Both the position numbers and the translations under genes were made by a program. Shown here piece after piece: positions 6,849 to 15,638 of a stretch of 22,963 nucleotides of DNA (its first letter is position 1; every line of letters begins with the position of its first letter). The notes under the pieces are model-generated. The model did no database searches, had not been told where the DNA came from, and saw nothing but the letters and a program-made list of their open reading frames with translations. Source of the stretch: JBBDYQ01 sp035553855 (lineage in GTDB: Bacteria; Actinomycetota; Thermoleophilia; Solirubrobacterales; Thermoleophilaceae); the NCBI GenBank assembly GCA_035553855.1, contig DATMJO010000116.1, forward strand, positions 1 through 22,963, written 5' to 3'.

Positions 6849-7649
6849 TCAGTCGATCACTACGCCGGACGAGCAGGAGCCGTTGCGGGTGAGCTGGAGC
6901 TTGTCCAGGAAGACGGTCGAGTCGTAGTCGCGGTCGCCCTGGTCGAAGATCGACAGGTACAGCGTGGGCGTGCGGCCGCGGAAGGGGGTCGAGGCGCGCA
7001 GAAGGCGCGTCGCTCCGTCGTAGGTCGTGCCTCGCGCGGCGCGGCGGGTGAAGCTGGTGTCGCCGACCGCGTTCACGCGGATCGGGCGGCCCGCGGAGTC
7101 GACCGCGAAGTTGCGCGGCGCCGAGATGTCGGGATTGTTCGGATCCGAGCGCGAGGCGTCCCAGTCGGAGTCGTCGAGCTCGGCGATGAACGCGTCGTTG
7201 AAGATGTCGTCGACGAACTCCGGGTACTCCTCGCTCAGAAAGCGGAAGCGGAACGTGAGGCAGTTGGCGTTCGCGGGCGCGCGGAGGTCGATCCGCAGGA
7301 TCGTGACGTCCCGCGCGCCGCGGATCAGCGGGCCGAAGTTCGCGGCGCCCCTGTTGCGCGAGCGGTTGCGGTCGTCGGCGAACAGGACGTTGCCGGACGA
7401 GAGCATCCCGAAGCTGCGGCCGTTTCGCGGGAACCCGGCGAGGCGCGTCGTGGAGACGCCGGCGGGGTTGCCGCGCGGCGGCACGACCGGGAAAAACGCG
7501 CGGCGCACCTGACGCGGGTCCGTGGCGATCGAGCGCGCGACCTCGGTCGCGGCCGTGCGCTTCGGTATCGGCTTGATCCGGGCCTCGGCCGCGGCCGGTG
7601 CGAAGAGGGTCAGGGCAACGGCTGCTGAGGTGAGGCGTATCGCGCGCAT
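6849..7649 (-). CDS. Secreted choice-of-anchor L domain protein
   Basis: Read on the minus strand, this gives a 266-residue exported protein. Its signal peptide ends near Ala-Glu-Ala (residue 23). The central region has the features of the choice-of-anchor L domain: a long beta-sandwich containing the FLSEEYPEFVDDIFNDAFIA signature followed by an acidic DDSDWD segment. Family members are extracellular, often calcium-binding or adhesive, and commonly end in varied cell-wall anchors. Here no sorting signal or C-terminal membrane segment is visible, so the protein is probably released or held non-covalently. Two cysteines, one early in the domain and one near the C-terminus, are possible disulfide partners. 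It converges with the lipoprotein gene, leaving only 12 bp between the stops. The ATG at 7649 is the only start that puts the signal peptide at the N-terminus; the longer open frame is antisense to the ABC gene. Confidence 0.8.
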   Translation of the reverse strand: MRAIRLTSAAVALTLFAPAAAEARIKPIPKRTAATEVARSIATDPRQVRRAFFPVVPPRGNPAGVSTTRLAGFPRNGRSFGMLSSGNVLFADDRNRSRNRGAANFGPLIRGARDVTILRIDLRAPANANCLTFRFRFLSEEYPEFVDDIFNDAFIAELDDSDWDASRSDPNNPDISAPRNFAVDSAGRPIRVNAVGDTSFTRRAARGTTYDGATRLLRASTPFRGRTPTLYLSIFDQGDRDYDSTVFLDKLQLTRNGSCSSGVVID

Positions 7650-7738
7650 GGCGGCGGCAGTACCCGGATGGCCGGCATCGCTAACCCGAACGGGCAGCAC
7701 GACTTGTTCGGGGCAGCCGGAGCGGCAAGCGCCGCCGT

Positions 7739-7744
7739 TAGCCT
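7739..7744 (+). promoter_or_regulatory. -10 element of the ABC transporter operon, leaderless type
   Basis: TAGCCT ends 7 nt before the GTG at 7752 within the 102-bp divergent gap (7650-7751) between the choice-of-anchor L gene and the transporter. This supports GTG 7752 as the true start rather than an ATG at 7668. No strong promoter could be assigned to the minus-strand gene in the same gap. Confidence 0.45.
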
Positions 7745-7751
7745 TGAGCGG

Positions 7752-8476
<725 letters not shown>

Positions 8477-8480
<4 letters not shown>

Positions 8481-9241
8481 CGGGCAACGCCGGCCTCCTC
8501 TGGCTCATGCGGCGCGAGGTTCTGCGCGTGACGAAGCTCTGGAGCCAGACGGTGCTCGCGCCCGTCGTTTCCTCGATCCTCTTCATCCTGGTGTTCGGGC
8601 TGTCGCTCGGCGGGCGCCTCGGCAGCGTCGGGGGCGTCGCCTACGAGGCGTTCATCGTGCCCGGGCTCATCACGATGGCGATGGTGCAGGCGGCCTACAA
8701 CAACAACGCCTCGACGATCTTCCAGGCGCGCTCCGACCGCTACGTGAACGACGTGCTGTCGGCGCCGATGCACCCGTGGCAGCTCAACCTCGGCTACAAC
8801 GTCGGCGGGATCGTGCGGGCGATCGCGATCGGCGCGGCGCTGCTCGCTCTGTCGGCGCCACTCACGGGCGTCCCGGTGGAGCGCCCGTTCGCGCTCGCCG
8901 CCGCGGTCGCGCTCGGCCTCGTGCTGTTCAGCGCGCTCGGGCTCGTCGTCGGGATCTTCGCCGACCAGTGGGACCACACGACGTTCATCTCGAACATCCT
9001 GATACTGCCGCTGACCTTCCTCGGCGGGGTCTTCTACTCGGTGGAGATGCTGCCCGCGCCGTGGGAGGAGCTCTCCCACTTCAATCCGATCTTCTACCTC
9101 GTGCAGGCCGTGCGCTTCGGCTTCCTCGGCACGAGCGACGTGAGCGTGTGGCTCGCCCTAGGCGTCACCGCGGCGCTCGCCGTCCCCACCTACGCGTGGG
9201 CGCAGTGGCTCTTCTCGAGCGGCCGGAGGCTGAAGGCGTGA
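8477..9241 (+). CDS. ABC-2 type transporter permease (DrrB/NodJ-like)
   Basis: The 254-residue integral membrane protein has about six hydrophobic segments. Between the first two is the extracellular EAFIVPGLITMAMVQAAY region, and the FLGGVFYSVEMLPAPWEELSHFNPIFYLVQAVR signature lies near the end; both are characteristic of ABC-2 permeases. With the preceding ATPase it would form a homodimeric exporter. It starts with GTG overlapping the ATPase stop (GTGA), and its own stop overlaps the HD-GYP start in the same way, so the three genes are very probably translationally coupled. The substrate is unknown; export of a lipid, glycan or toxic compound is typical for the family. Confidence 0.9.
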
Positions 9242-9750
9242 GCGGCTGGCCCGAGAGCCGCGTGGGCCAGTACGCGCGCCGGGTGGGCGAGCTGCTCGGC
9301 CTCGACGGCGACCATCTCGACATGCTGGAGGCGGCCGGGTCGCTGCACGACGCGGGCAAGTACTTCCTCTCGCCCGAACTGCTGGAGAAGCCCGGGCCGC
9401 TCGACCCGGCCGAGTGGGAGGCCATGCGCCACCACCCCGAGTACGGCGCGGCGATCGCGCGCTCCGAGGGCCACGACGAGGAGGTGGCCGACTGGATCCT
9501 CCACTCGCACGAGGCGCTCGACGGCTCGGGCTACCCGGACGCCCTGGCGGGCGACGCGATCCCCCTCGGCGCGCGGGTGATCGCCGTGGTGGACGCCTAC
9601 GTGGGCATGACCTCGAAGCGCCCCTACCGCGACGCGCTCTCGCCCGAGGCCGCCCTGCGTGAGCTCTCCGAGGTCTCGGGCAGCGCCTACGACCCGGACG
9701 TGGTCGAGGTCTTCACCCGGCTCGTGCGGGCCAACCTGCCCGGTGCCTGA
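9238..9750 (+). CDS. Stand-alone HD-GYP-like phosphohydrolase domain protein
   Basis: The 170-residue protein is almost only an HD-GYP domain, the module that degrades cyclic di-GMP or related nucleotides. Visible are LHDAGK with His37-Asp38-Lys41, HHPEYG (65-70), HSHEALDGSGYP (89-100) and the late Asp119 in VVDAYVGMTSKRPYR. Two substitutions stand out. The usual HHE reads Ser90-His91-Glu92, and the HS that opens the domain reads Glu6-Ser7. Several of these positions bind metal in characterised HD-GYP proteins, so the metal site may be smaller than usual. There is no sensor, receiver or membrane part. The GTG start overlaps the permease stop by 4 bp, and the 3' end overlaps the UDG gene by 8 bp. 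Catalysis and substrate remain open; it could also be a non-catalytic or HD-only hydrolase. Confidence 0.82.
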   Translation: MSGWPESRVGQYARRVGELLGLDGDHLDMLEAAGSLHDAGKYFLSPELLEKPGPLDPAEWEAMRHHPEYGAAIARSEGHDEEVADWILHSHEALDGSGYPDALAGDAIPLGARVIAVVDAYVGMTSKRPYRDALSPEAALRELSEVSGSAYDPDVVEVFTRLVRANLPGA

Positions 9751-10408
9751 GAGCCTCCCGGCGCTCGAGCGCCGCGTCGTCGCATGCCGCGCCTGCCCGC
9801 GGCTCGTCGAGTGGCGCGAGCGCGTGGCGCGCGAGAAGCGCGCCGCCTTCCGCGACGAGGACTACTGGGCGAAGCCGCTGCCGGGCTTCGGCGACCCCGC
9901 CGCGCGCGTGCTCGTGCTCGGCCTCGCGCCGGCCGCGCACGGGGCCAACCGCACGGGGCGCTTCTTCACCGGCGACAGATCGGGCGACTGGCTGTTCGCC
10001 TCGCTCCACCGGACCGGGTTCGCGAACCAGCCGCAGTCCGTGTCGGCCGGCGACGGGCTGCAACTCGACGGCGCGTTCGTGACCGCCGCGGTCCGCTGCG
10101 CGCCGCCCGCCAACAAGCCGCTGCCCGAGGAGCGCGACCGCTGCCTGCCCTACGCCGCGGAGGAGCTGCGGCTGATCGAGCCCGCGGTCGTGGTGGCGCT
10201 CGGCGCGTTCGCCTGGGACGCCGCCTGCCGGCTGCTCGGCGTGCGCCCGAAGCCGCGCTTCGGCCACGGCGCGGAGCACCCGCTGCCGGACGGCCCGCTG
10301 CTCCTCGGCTCGTTCCACCCGAGCCAGCAGAACACCTTCACGGGCCGCCTGACCGAGGAGATGCTGGACGCCGTCTTCCTGCGAGCGCGCGAGGCCGCCG
10401 CCGCCTGA
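9743..10408 (+). CDS. udgB: Family 5 uracil-DNA glycosylase (UdgB)
   Basis: This enzyme removes uracil, and in family 5 also some other deaminated bases, from DNA. The 221-residue protein contains the iron-sulfur cysteines Cys15, Cys18, Cys119 and Cys134, an arrangement found in family 4/5 enzymes. The active-site motif GLAPAAHGANRTGRFFTG (60-77) has Ala where family 4 has Glu in GEAPG, which identifies UDGb. The second motif FHPSQQN contains His192, and the GRLT following it is typical. GTG 9743 is chosen because the protein then begins just before the first cysteine pair; it overlaps the HD-GYP gene by 8 bp in the sequence GTGCCTGA. The stop codon lies inside the palindrome at 10403-10433. 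The lhr and nei genes follow, so it may belong to a repair neighbourhood. Confidence 0.93.
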   Translation: MPESLPALERRVVACRACPRLVEWRERVAREKRAAFRDEDYWAKPLPGFGDPAARVLVLGLAPAAHGANRTGRFFTGDRSGDWLFASLHRTGFANQPQSVSAGDGLQLDGAFVTAAVRCAPPANKPLPEERDRCLPYAAEELRLIEPAVVVALGAFAWDAACRLLGVRPKPRFGHGAEHPLPDGPLLLGSFHPSQQNTFTGRLTEEMLDAVFLRAREAAAA

Positions 10409-10433
10409 AAAAGTGCCTGGCACCGTTTCAGGC
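10403..10433. repeat. Imperfect palindrome containing the UDG stop codon
   Basis: Outer arms GCCTGAAA (10403-10410) and TTTCAGGC (10426-10433) and inner arms GTGCC and GGCAC (10413-10417 and 10419-10423) share a centre at T10418; only two positions per side fail to pair. The A-rich and GTGCCTGGCAC parts resemble short palindromic repeats I recall from many GC-rich genomes. It could act as a bidirectional terminator or be a REP-like copy. Copy number cannot be judged here, since I see no second copy in the window. Confidence 0.6.
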
Positions 10434-10472
10434 CAGCTCGGCTGACGGCGCCTGCCGAGCCGGGCCAGGCGG

Positions 10473-10478
10473 TACGCT
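10473..10478 (+). promoter_or_regulatory. -10 element of the lhr operon, leaderless type
   Basis: TACGCT ends 11 nt before the ATG at 10490 in the 81-bp gap after the UDG gene. It implies that lhr has its own start even though udgB lies just upstream. No SOS (LexA) box or obvious -35 is visible nearby. Confidence 0.42.
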
Positions 10479-10489
10479 GGCGGGTCGGC

Positions 10490-13400
10490 ATGGCCTCGGA
10501 CCCCCTCGCATCGTTCACACCCGCAGTCCGCGACTGGTTCACGCGGGCGTTCCCGGAGCCCACCGAGGCGCAGGCCCAGGCGTGGCCTCCGATCTCGCGC
10601 GGCGAGCACACGCTGCTGGCCGCGCCGACGGGCTCGGGCAAGACGCTCGCGGCGTTCCTCTGGGGGCTCGACCGGCTCGTCGCCGAGCCGCTCCCGGATG
10701 ACGAGCGGCGCACCCGCCTCGTCTACGTCTCGCCGCTGAAGGCGCTCTCCTACGACGTCGAGCGCAACCTGCGCGCCCCGCTGCAGGGGATCGGCGGCGA
10801 GGTCTCCGTCGGCATCCGCACCGGCGACACGCCGCAGCGCGAGCGCGCGGCGATGCTGCGCAAGCCGCCGGACGTGCTCATCACGACGCCCGAGTCGCTC
10901 TACCTGATGCTCACCTCCCGGGCGCGCGAGATCCTGACCGGCGCCCGCTGGGTGATCATCGACGAGATCCACGCCGTGGCCCAGGTCAAGCGCGGGGCGC
11001 ACCTCGCGCTCTCGCTGGAGCGCCTCGACCACCTCACCGAGAAGCCCGTCCAGCGCATCGGCCTCTCGGCGACGCAGCGCCCGCTGGAGGAGGTCGCCCG
11101 CTTCCTGACCGGGCCGGGGCGCGAGTGCACGATCGTGGACGCAGGCGTGCGCAAGCCGCTCGACCTGGAGATCCGTGTCCCCGTGGAAGACATGCGCGAA
11201 CCGGGCGACGGCAGCGTCGACCTCGACCCGATGGCGGGCGGCGAGGCGACCCGCCGCTCGATCTGGCCGGCGATCTACCCCGAGCTGCTGGAGCTGGTGA
11301 AGGAGCACCGCTCCACGATCGTCTTCGTGAACAATCGCCGCGGCGCCGAGCGCCTCGCGGTGCGCCTGAACGAGCTCGCGGGCGAGGAGATCGCCCGCGC
11401 CCACCACGGCTCGCTCGCCCGCGAGGAGCGACTCGTCGTGGAGGAGCTGCTCAAGTCCGGCGAGCTTCCCTGCCTCGTCGCGACCAGCTCGCTCGAGCTC
11501 GGGATCGACATGGGCGCCGTGGACCTCGTGCTCCAGGTGGAGTCGCCGAAGTCGGTCACCCGCGGCCTCCAGCGGATCGGCCGGGCGGGCCACGGCGTGG
11601 GCGAGGTCTCGAAGGGCCGCATCTTCCCCAAGTTCCGCGCGGACCTCCTCGAGTGCGCGGTCGTCGCCCGCCGGATGCGCGACGGCGACATCGAGGAGAC
11701 CGTGATCCCGCGCAATCCGCTCGACGTGCTCGCCCAGCAGGTCGTGGCCATGACCGCGACGGGCGACGAGTGGGCCGTCGCGGACCTGCACGCGCTGGTC
11801 ACGCGCGCCTACCCGTTCGCCGAGCTGTCGCGCGAGCTGCTCGACTCCGTGCTCGACATGCTGGACGGGCGCTACCCGTCCGAGGAGTTCGCGGAGCTGC
11901 GCCCGCGCATCGTCTGGGACCGCGTCCGCGACGTGCTGCGCGCGCGACGGGGCGCGCTCCAGCTCGCCGTCACGAACGCGGGCACGATCCCCGACCGCGG
12001 CCTCTTCGGAGTTCACCTCCCCGACGGCCGCCGCGTCGGCGAGCTCGACGAGGAGATGGTCTACGAGGCGCGCGCCGGCCAGACCTTCCTGCTCGGCGCC
12101 TCGACCTGGCGCATCGAGGAGATCACCCGCGACCGCGTCGTCGTCACCCCCGCCCCCGGGGCGCCCGGGGCGATCCCGTTCTGGCGCGGCGACAGCGTCG
12201 GCCGGCCCGCCGAGCTCGGCCGCGCGATCGGCGAGTTCTCGCGCACCGCGGTCGACCGCGAGCCGGAGGAGATCGCCGCCGAGCACGACCTCGACGAGCG
12301 CGCGGCGCGCAACCTGATCGCCTACCTGCGCGAGCAGCAGGAGGCCACGCGGGTCGTCCCGAGCGACCGTACGATCGTGATCGAGCGCTTCCGCGACGAG
12401 ATCGGCGACTGGCGGCTGTGCGTGCTCTCGCCCTTCGGCGGGCGCGTCCACTCCGCCTGGGCGCTCGCGCTCTCGGCCCGCATCCGCGACGAGTTCGGGC
12501 TCGAGTCGGACGCGATCTGGTCGGACGACGGGATCATCGTCCACCTGCCCGACGCCGACGAGCCGCCGGGCGCCGAACTGGTGCTGGTCGATCCGGACGA
12601 GGTCGAGGAGATGGTCGTGCGCGAGCTGGGCTCGTCGGCCCTGTTCGGCTCGCGCTTCCGCGAGAACGCGGCGCGGGCGCTGCTCCTGCCGCGCGCCTAC
12701 CCCGGCAAGCGCACGCCGCTGTGGCAGCAGCGGCTGAAGGCCCAGTCGCTGCTCGAGGTGGCCAAGCGCTACGGCCAGTTCCCGATCATCCTCGAGACCT
12801 ACCGCGAGTGTCTGCAGGACGTGCTCGACCTGCCCGGCCTGATCGAGCTCCTGCGGGCGCTCCACACGCGCGAGCTGTCGCTGGTCGAGGTGGAGACCCA
12901 GCGCGCCTCGCCGTTCGCCTCGTCGCTGCTCTTCGACTACGTCGCGAACTACATGTACGAGGGCGACCAGCCGAATGCCGAGAGGCGGGCGGCCGCCCTC
13001 TCGCTCGACCGCGAGCTGCTCCGCGAGCTGCTGGGGCAGGAGGAGCTGCGCGAGCTGATCGACCCGGAGGCGCTCGACGTGGTCGAGCAGGACCTCCAGC
13101 GGCTCTCGGAGCGCACGCAGGCGCTGAACGCGGACGGCATGCACGAGGTGCTGCGCGGCGTCGGCGACATCACCCTCGAGGAGGCCGACGCCCGCTCCCA
13201 CCGGGGCGCGTCGGCCAAGCGGATGCTCGACGCGCTCCAGGCCGAGCGGCGCGCCTCCGTCATGCGGATCGGGGGCGAGGAGCGCTACATCGCGAGCGAG
13301 GACGCGGGCCTCTACCGCGACGCGCTCGGGGCGGTCCCGCCGGGCGGCCTGCCCGCGACCTTCCTCGAGCCGGTCGAGGACGCGCTCGTCCGGCTCGTGC

Positions 13401-14872
13401 GCCGCTATGCCCGGACCCACGGGCCGTTCGAGACCTCGCAGCTGCGCGAGCGCTACGGCGTTGACCCCTCGTCCGCGCTCAGGGAGCTGGAGCGCGACGG
13501 GACACTCGTGCGCGGCGAGCTGCGCCCCGGCGGGAGCGAGCGCGAGTGGTGCGACGCCGAGGTGCTGCGGCGCCTGCGCCGCGCGTCGCTCGCGACCCTC
13601 CGCAAGGAGGTCGAGCCGGCCGAGCAGCGCGCGCTCGCCCGCTTCCTCCCCGCCTGGCAGGGCGTGGACGCCTCACCCCCGGGCGGCGCCGGCGTGGACC
13701 GGCTGCGCGAGGTGCTCGTCCCGCTCCAGGGCCTCGCGCTCACCGCGGAGGTCTGGGAGAAGGACGTGCTCCCCCGCCGCGTCGGGTCCTGGTCGCCCGC
13801 CTGGCTCGACCAGCTCTGCGCGAGCGGCGAGGTCGCCTGGATCGGCGCGGGCGCGCTCGGGCGCACGTCCGGCAAGGTCGTCCTCTACTTCCGCGAGGAC
13901 GCCCGCTGGCTCGGGCCGCCGCCGCTCAAGGGCGAGCCGCCCTCCGACGCGGCGCACCAGGCGATCCGCGCCCAGCTCGAGTCCGGCGCGAGCTTCTTCA
14001 CCGACCTGCTCGCCGCGATCCAGGTGGAGCCCGCCGTGCTGCAGGAGGCGCTCTGGGACCTCGTCTGGGCGGGCGAGGTCACAAACGACGCCTTCGCGCC
14101 GCTCCGCGCGCCGCGCCTCACGCTCGCCAAGCAGAGGGCCCCCGCGCCGCGGCGCTTCGCCGCTCGCCGCGGCGCCGCCTCCCCCCATCTCGCCGGGCGC
14201 TGGTCGCTGACCGCCCCGCTGTTCGCCGGTGCGCTCGCGCACGGGCCGCGCACGCGGGCCAAGGCGGAGATCATGCTCGAGCGCTACGGCATCGTCACCC
14301 GCGAGACCGTGCTCGCCGAGGGCATCCCCGGCGGCTTCTCGACCCTGTACGGCGAGCTGTCCAACCTGGAGACGCTCGGGACGGCCCGTCGCGGCTACTT
14401 CGTCGAGGGCCTGGGCGGCGCGCAGTTCGCGCTCGGCGCGGCCGTCGAGCGGCTGCGCTCCATGCGCTCCGACGAGGAGGGCCGCGCCCTCGTCCTGGCC
14501 GCCACCGATCCGGCCCAGCCCTACGGCGCGGCGCTCCCCTTCCCCAAGCGCGATGACATCGACGGCGGCCGCCGGCCCGCGCGGGTCGCGGGCGCGCACG
14601 TCGTGCTGCTCGACGGCGAGCCGGCCCTGTACGTCGAGAAGGGCGGCAAGGGGCTCGCCCCGCTGCGCGAGCCGCTCGACTCCCACGGCGAGCCGAGGCC
14701 CTGGCTGCGCGAGGCGCTCGAGGCGCTCGCCGACCACGTCCGGCGGGGGCGGCTGCGGCGCATCGCGCTCGAGCGCTTCGACGGCGAGCCGATCGTCGGC
14801 TCGCCGGTGGAGGCCCATCTGGTGGAGATCGGCTTCCGGCTGGGGCCGAGGAAGCTCACGCTCAGTGCCTGA
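10490..14872 (+). CDS. lhr: Lhr-type superfamily 2 DNA/RNA helicase, full length
   Basis: Lhr is a large ATP-dependent 3'-to-5' translocase implicated in DNA repair. The 1460-residue length matches full bacterial Lhr (about 1500) rather than the short Lhr-Core form. The helicase core has a Q-motif-like N-terminus (FPEPTEAQAQAW), Walker A APTGSGKT at 45-52, TPES, DEIH at 158-161, motif III SAT at 193-195, FVNNRRGAE in the second RecA domain, and motif VI QRIGRAGH at 361-368. Winged-helix and Lhr-specific beta-barrel domains follow to about residue 870. The remaining C-terminal half includes winged-helix-like repeats and is poorly conserved; in E. coli Lhr this half has been linked to uracil-glycosylase activity. 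The ATG start follows a -10 element. The nei gene overlaps the 3' end by 8 bp, as in the mycobacterial lhr-nei pair. Very long open frames on its opposite strand are GC artefacts. Confidence 0.95.
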   Translation: MASDPLASFTPAVRDWFTRAFPEPTEAQAQAWPPISRGEHTLLAAPTGSGKTLAAFLWGLDRLVAEPLPDDERRTRLVYVSPLKALSYDVERNLRAPLQGIGGEVSVGIRTGDTPQRERAAMLRKPPDVLITTPESLYLMLTSRAREILTGARWVIIDEIHAVAQVKRGAHLALSLERLDHLTEKPVQRIGLSATQRPLEEVARFLTGPGRECTIVDAGVRKPLDLEIRVPVEDMREPGDGSVDLDPMAGGEATRRSIWPAIYPELLELVKEHRSTIVFVNNRRGAERLAVRLNELAGEEIARAHHGSLAREERLVVEELLKSGELPCLVATSSLELGIDMGAVDLVLQVESPKSVTRGLQRIGRAGHGVGEVSKGRIFPKFRADLLECAVVARRMRDGDIEETVIPRNPLDVLAQQVVAMTATGDEWAVADLHALVTRAYPFAELSRELLDSVLDMLDGRYPSEEFAELRPRIVWDRVRDVLRARRGALQLAVTNAGTIPDRGLFGVHLPDGRRVGELDEEMVYEARAGQTFLLGASTWRIEEITRDRVVVTPAPGAPGAIPFWRGDSVGRPAELGRAIGEFSRTAVDREPEEIAAEHDLDERAARNLIAYLREQQEATRVVPSDRTIVIERFRDEIGDWRLCVLSPFGGRVHSAWALALSARIRDEFGLESDAIWSDDGIIVHLPDADEPPGAELVLVDPDEVEEMVVRELGSSALFGSRFRENAARALLLPRAYPGKRTPLWQQRLKAQSLLEVAKRYGQFPIILETYRECLQDVLDLPGLIELLRALHTRELSLVEVETQRASPFASSLLFDYVANYMYEGDQPNAERRAAALSLDRELLRELLGQEELRELIDPEALDVVEQDLQRLSERTQALNADGMHEVLRGVGDITLEEADARSHRGASAKRMLDALQAERRASVMRIGGEERYIASEDAGLYRDALGAVPPGGLPATFLEPVEDALVRLVRRYARTHGPFETSQLRERYGVDPSSALRELERDGTLVRGELRPGGSEREWCDAEVLRRLRRASLATLRKEVEPAEQRALARFLPAWQGVDASPPGGAGVDRLREVLVPLQGLALTAEVWEKDVLPRRVGSWSPAWLDQLCASGEVAWIGAGALGRTSGKVVLYFREDARWLGPPPLKGEPPSDAAHQAIRAQLESGASFFTDLLAAIQVEPAVLQEALWDLVWAGEVTNDAFAPLRAPRLTLAKQRAPAPRRFAARRGAASPHLAGRWSLTAPLFAGALAHGPRTRAKAEIMLERYGIVTRETVLAEGIPGGFSTLYGELSNLETLGTARRGYFVEGLGGAQFALGAAVERLRSMRSDEEGRALVLAATDPAQPYGAALPFPKRDDIDGGRRPARVAGAHVVLLDGEPALYVEKGGKGLAPLREPLDSHGEPRPWLREALEALADHVRRGRLRRIALERFDGEPIVGSPVEAHLVEIGFRLGPRKLTLSA

Positions 14873-15638
14873 GGGGGACACGATCCACGCCGCCGCCCGG
14901 CGGGTCGGGGCGGCGCTCGTCGGCGCAGGCCCCGTGGAGGTCGAGACGCCGCAGCGCCGCCACGCGCTCGACCGCTGGCCCGAGCGGCTCGCCGGCCGCG
15001 CCGTGCGCTCCGTGGACGCGCACGGCAAGCACCTCTTCCTGCGCTTCGAGGGCGACCTCACCCTCCATTCGCATCTGCGCATGGGCGGCCTCTGGTCGGT
15101 CTACGAGAAGGGCAGGCGCTGGCGGCGCTCGCCACGGCGGGCCTGGCTCGTCCTGCGGACGAAGGAGGCCGACGTCGTGCAGTTCGACGGGCCGGTCCTT
15201 GAGCTTCTGACCGACGCGCGCAGCCGCCTCACGGCCGCGCGGCTCGGCCCCGACGTGCTCGCGCCTGGGTTCGACCGCGCCGAGGCGCTCCGGCGCATGC
15301 GCGAGGATGACCCCACTCGGGGCCTGGGCGACGCCCTCCTCGACCAGCGGAGCGTGGCGGGGATCGGGAACATCTGGAAGTCCGAGTCGTGCTTCGGCGC
15401 GGCCCTCGACCCGTGGCGGCCGCTCGCGGAGGTCTCGGACGAGGAGATCCTCTCAGTGCTCGCGGTCGCGGCCGAGCGGATGGGCGAGTCACTCGAGCGC
15501 TACGGCGGCCACCCGCGGGACATCGCCGTCTACGAGCGCGCCGGGAGGCCGTGCCCCCGCTGCGGCACGCGGATCCGCGCCCGCGGGCAGGGCGACGACA
15601 ACCGCACCACCTGGTGGTGCCCGGGGTGCCAGCGATGA
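14865..15638 (+). CDS. nei: Fpg/Nei-family DNA glycosylase/AP lyase (endonuclease VIII type)
   Basis: This enzyme excises oxidised bases and cleaves the AP site. The 257-residue protein begins MPEGDTIH, so Pro2 and Glu3 supply the catalytic N-terminus; MPEGD is typical of Nei rather than of Fpg (MPELP). Lys55 in DAHGKHLFLRF corresponds to the conserved lysine, LGDALLDQRSVAGIGNIWKSE (154-174) is the helix-two-turn-helix, and the C-terminal zinc finger has Cys230, Cys233, Cys252 and Cys255 with Arg247 on the loop. All active-site elements are present, so it should be functional. GTG 14865 is required because the catalytic proline must follow the initiator. The gene overlaps lhr by 8 bp and ends ATGA into the GDPD-like gene, forming an lhr-nei-gdpD operon. 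Confidence 0.94.
   Translation: MPEGDTIHAAARRVGAALVGAGPVEVETPQRRHALDRWPERLAGRAVRSVDAHGKHLFLRFEGDLTLHSHLRMGGLWSVYEKGRRWRRSPRRAWLVLRTKEADVVQFDGPVLELLTDARSRLTAARLGPDVLAPGFDRAEALRRMREDDPTRGLGDALLDQRSVAGIGNIWKSESCFGAALDPWRPLAEVSDEEILSVLAVAAERMGESLERYGGHPRDIAVYERAGRPCPRCGTRIRARGQGDDNRTTWWCPGCQR

Noticed and set aside
7668..7751. Extended N-terminus for the ABC ATPase from the ATG at 7668
   Set aside because: The extra residues have no family counterpart and would overlap the -10 element TAGCCT at 7739; GTG 7752 fits better.
9743..10408. Family 4 uracil-DNA glycosylase as an alternative call
   Set aside because: The active-site motif reads GLAPAAHG rather than GEAPG, which is the family 5 form, although both share the iron-sulfur cysteines.
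9713..13420. A 1235-codon open frame on the minus strand opposite lhr
   Set aside because: It is antisense to clear helicase motifs. Its translation is Arg/Asp/Leu/His-rich with no recognisable domain, as expected when third positions are almost always G or C.
13673..15082. A 469-codon minus-strand open frame across lhr and nei
   Set aside because: It is antisense to conserved lhr and nei sequence, low in complexity, without any family motif; a composition artefact.
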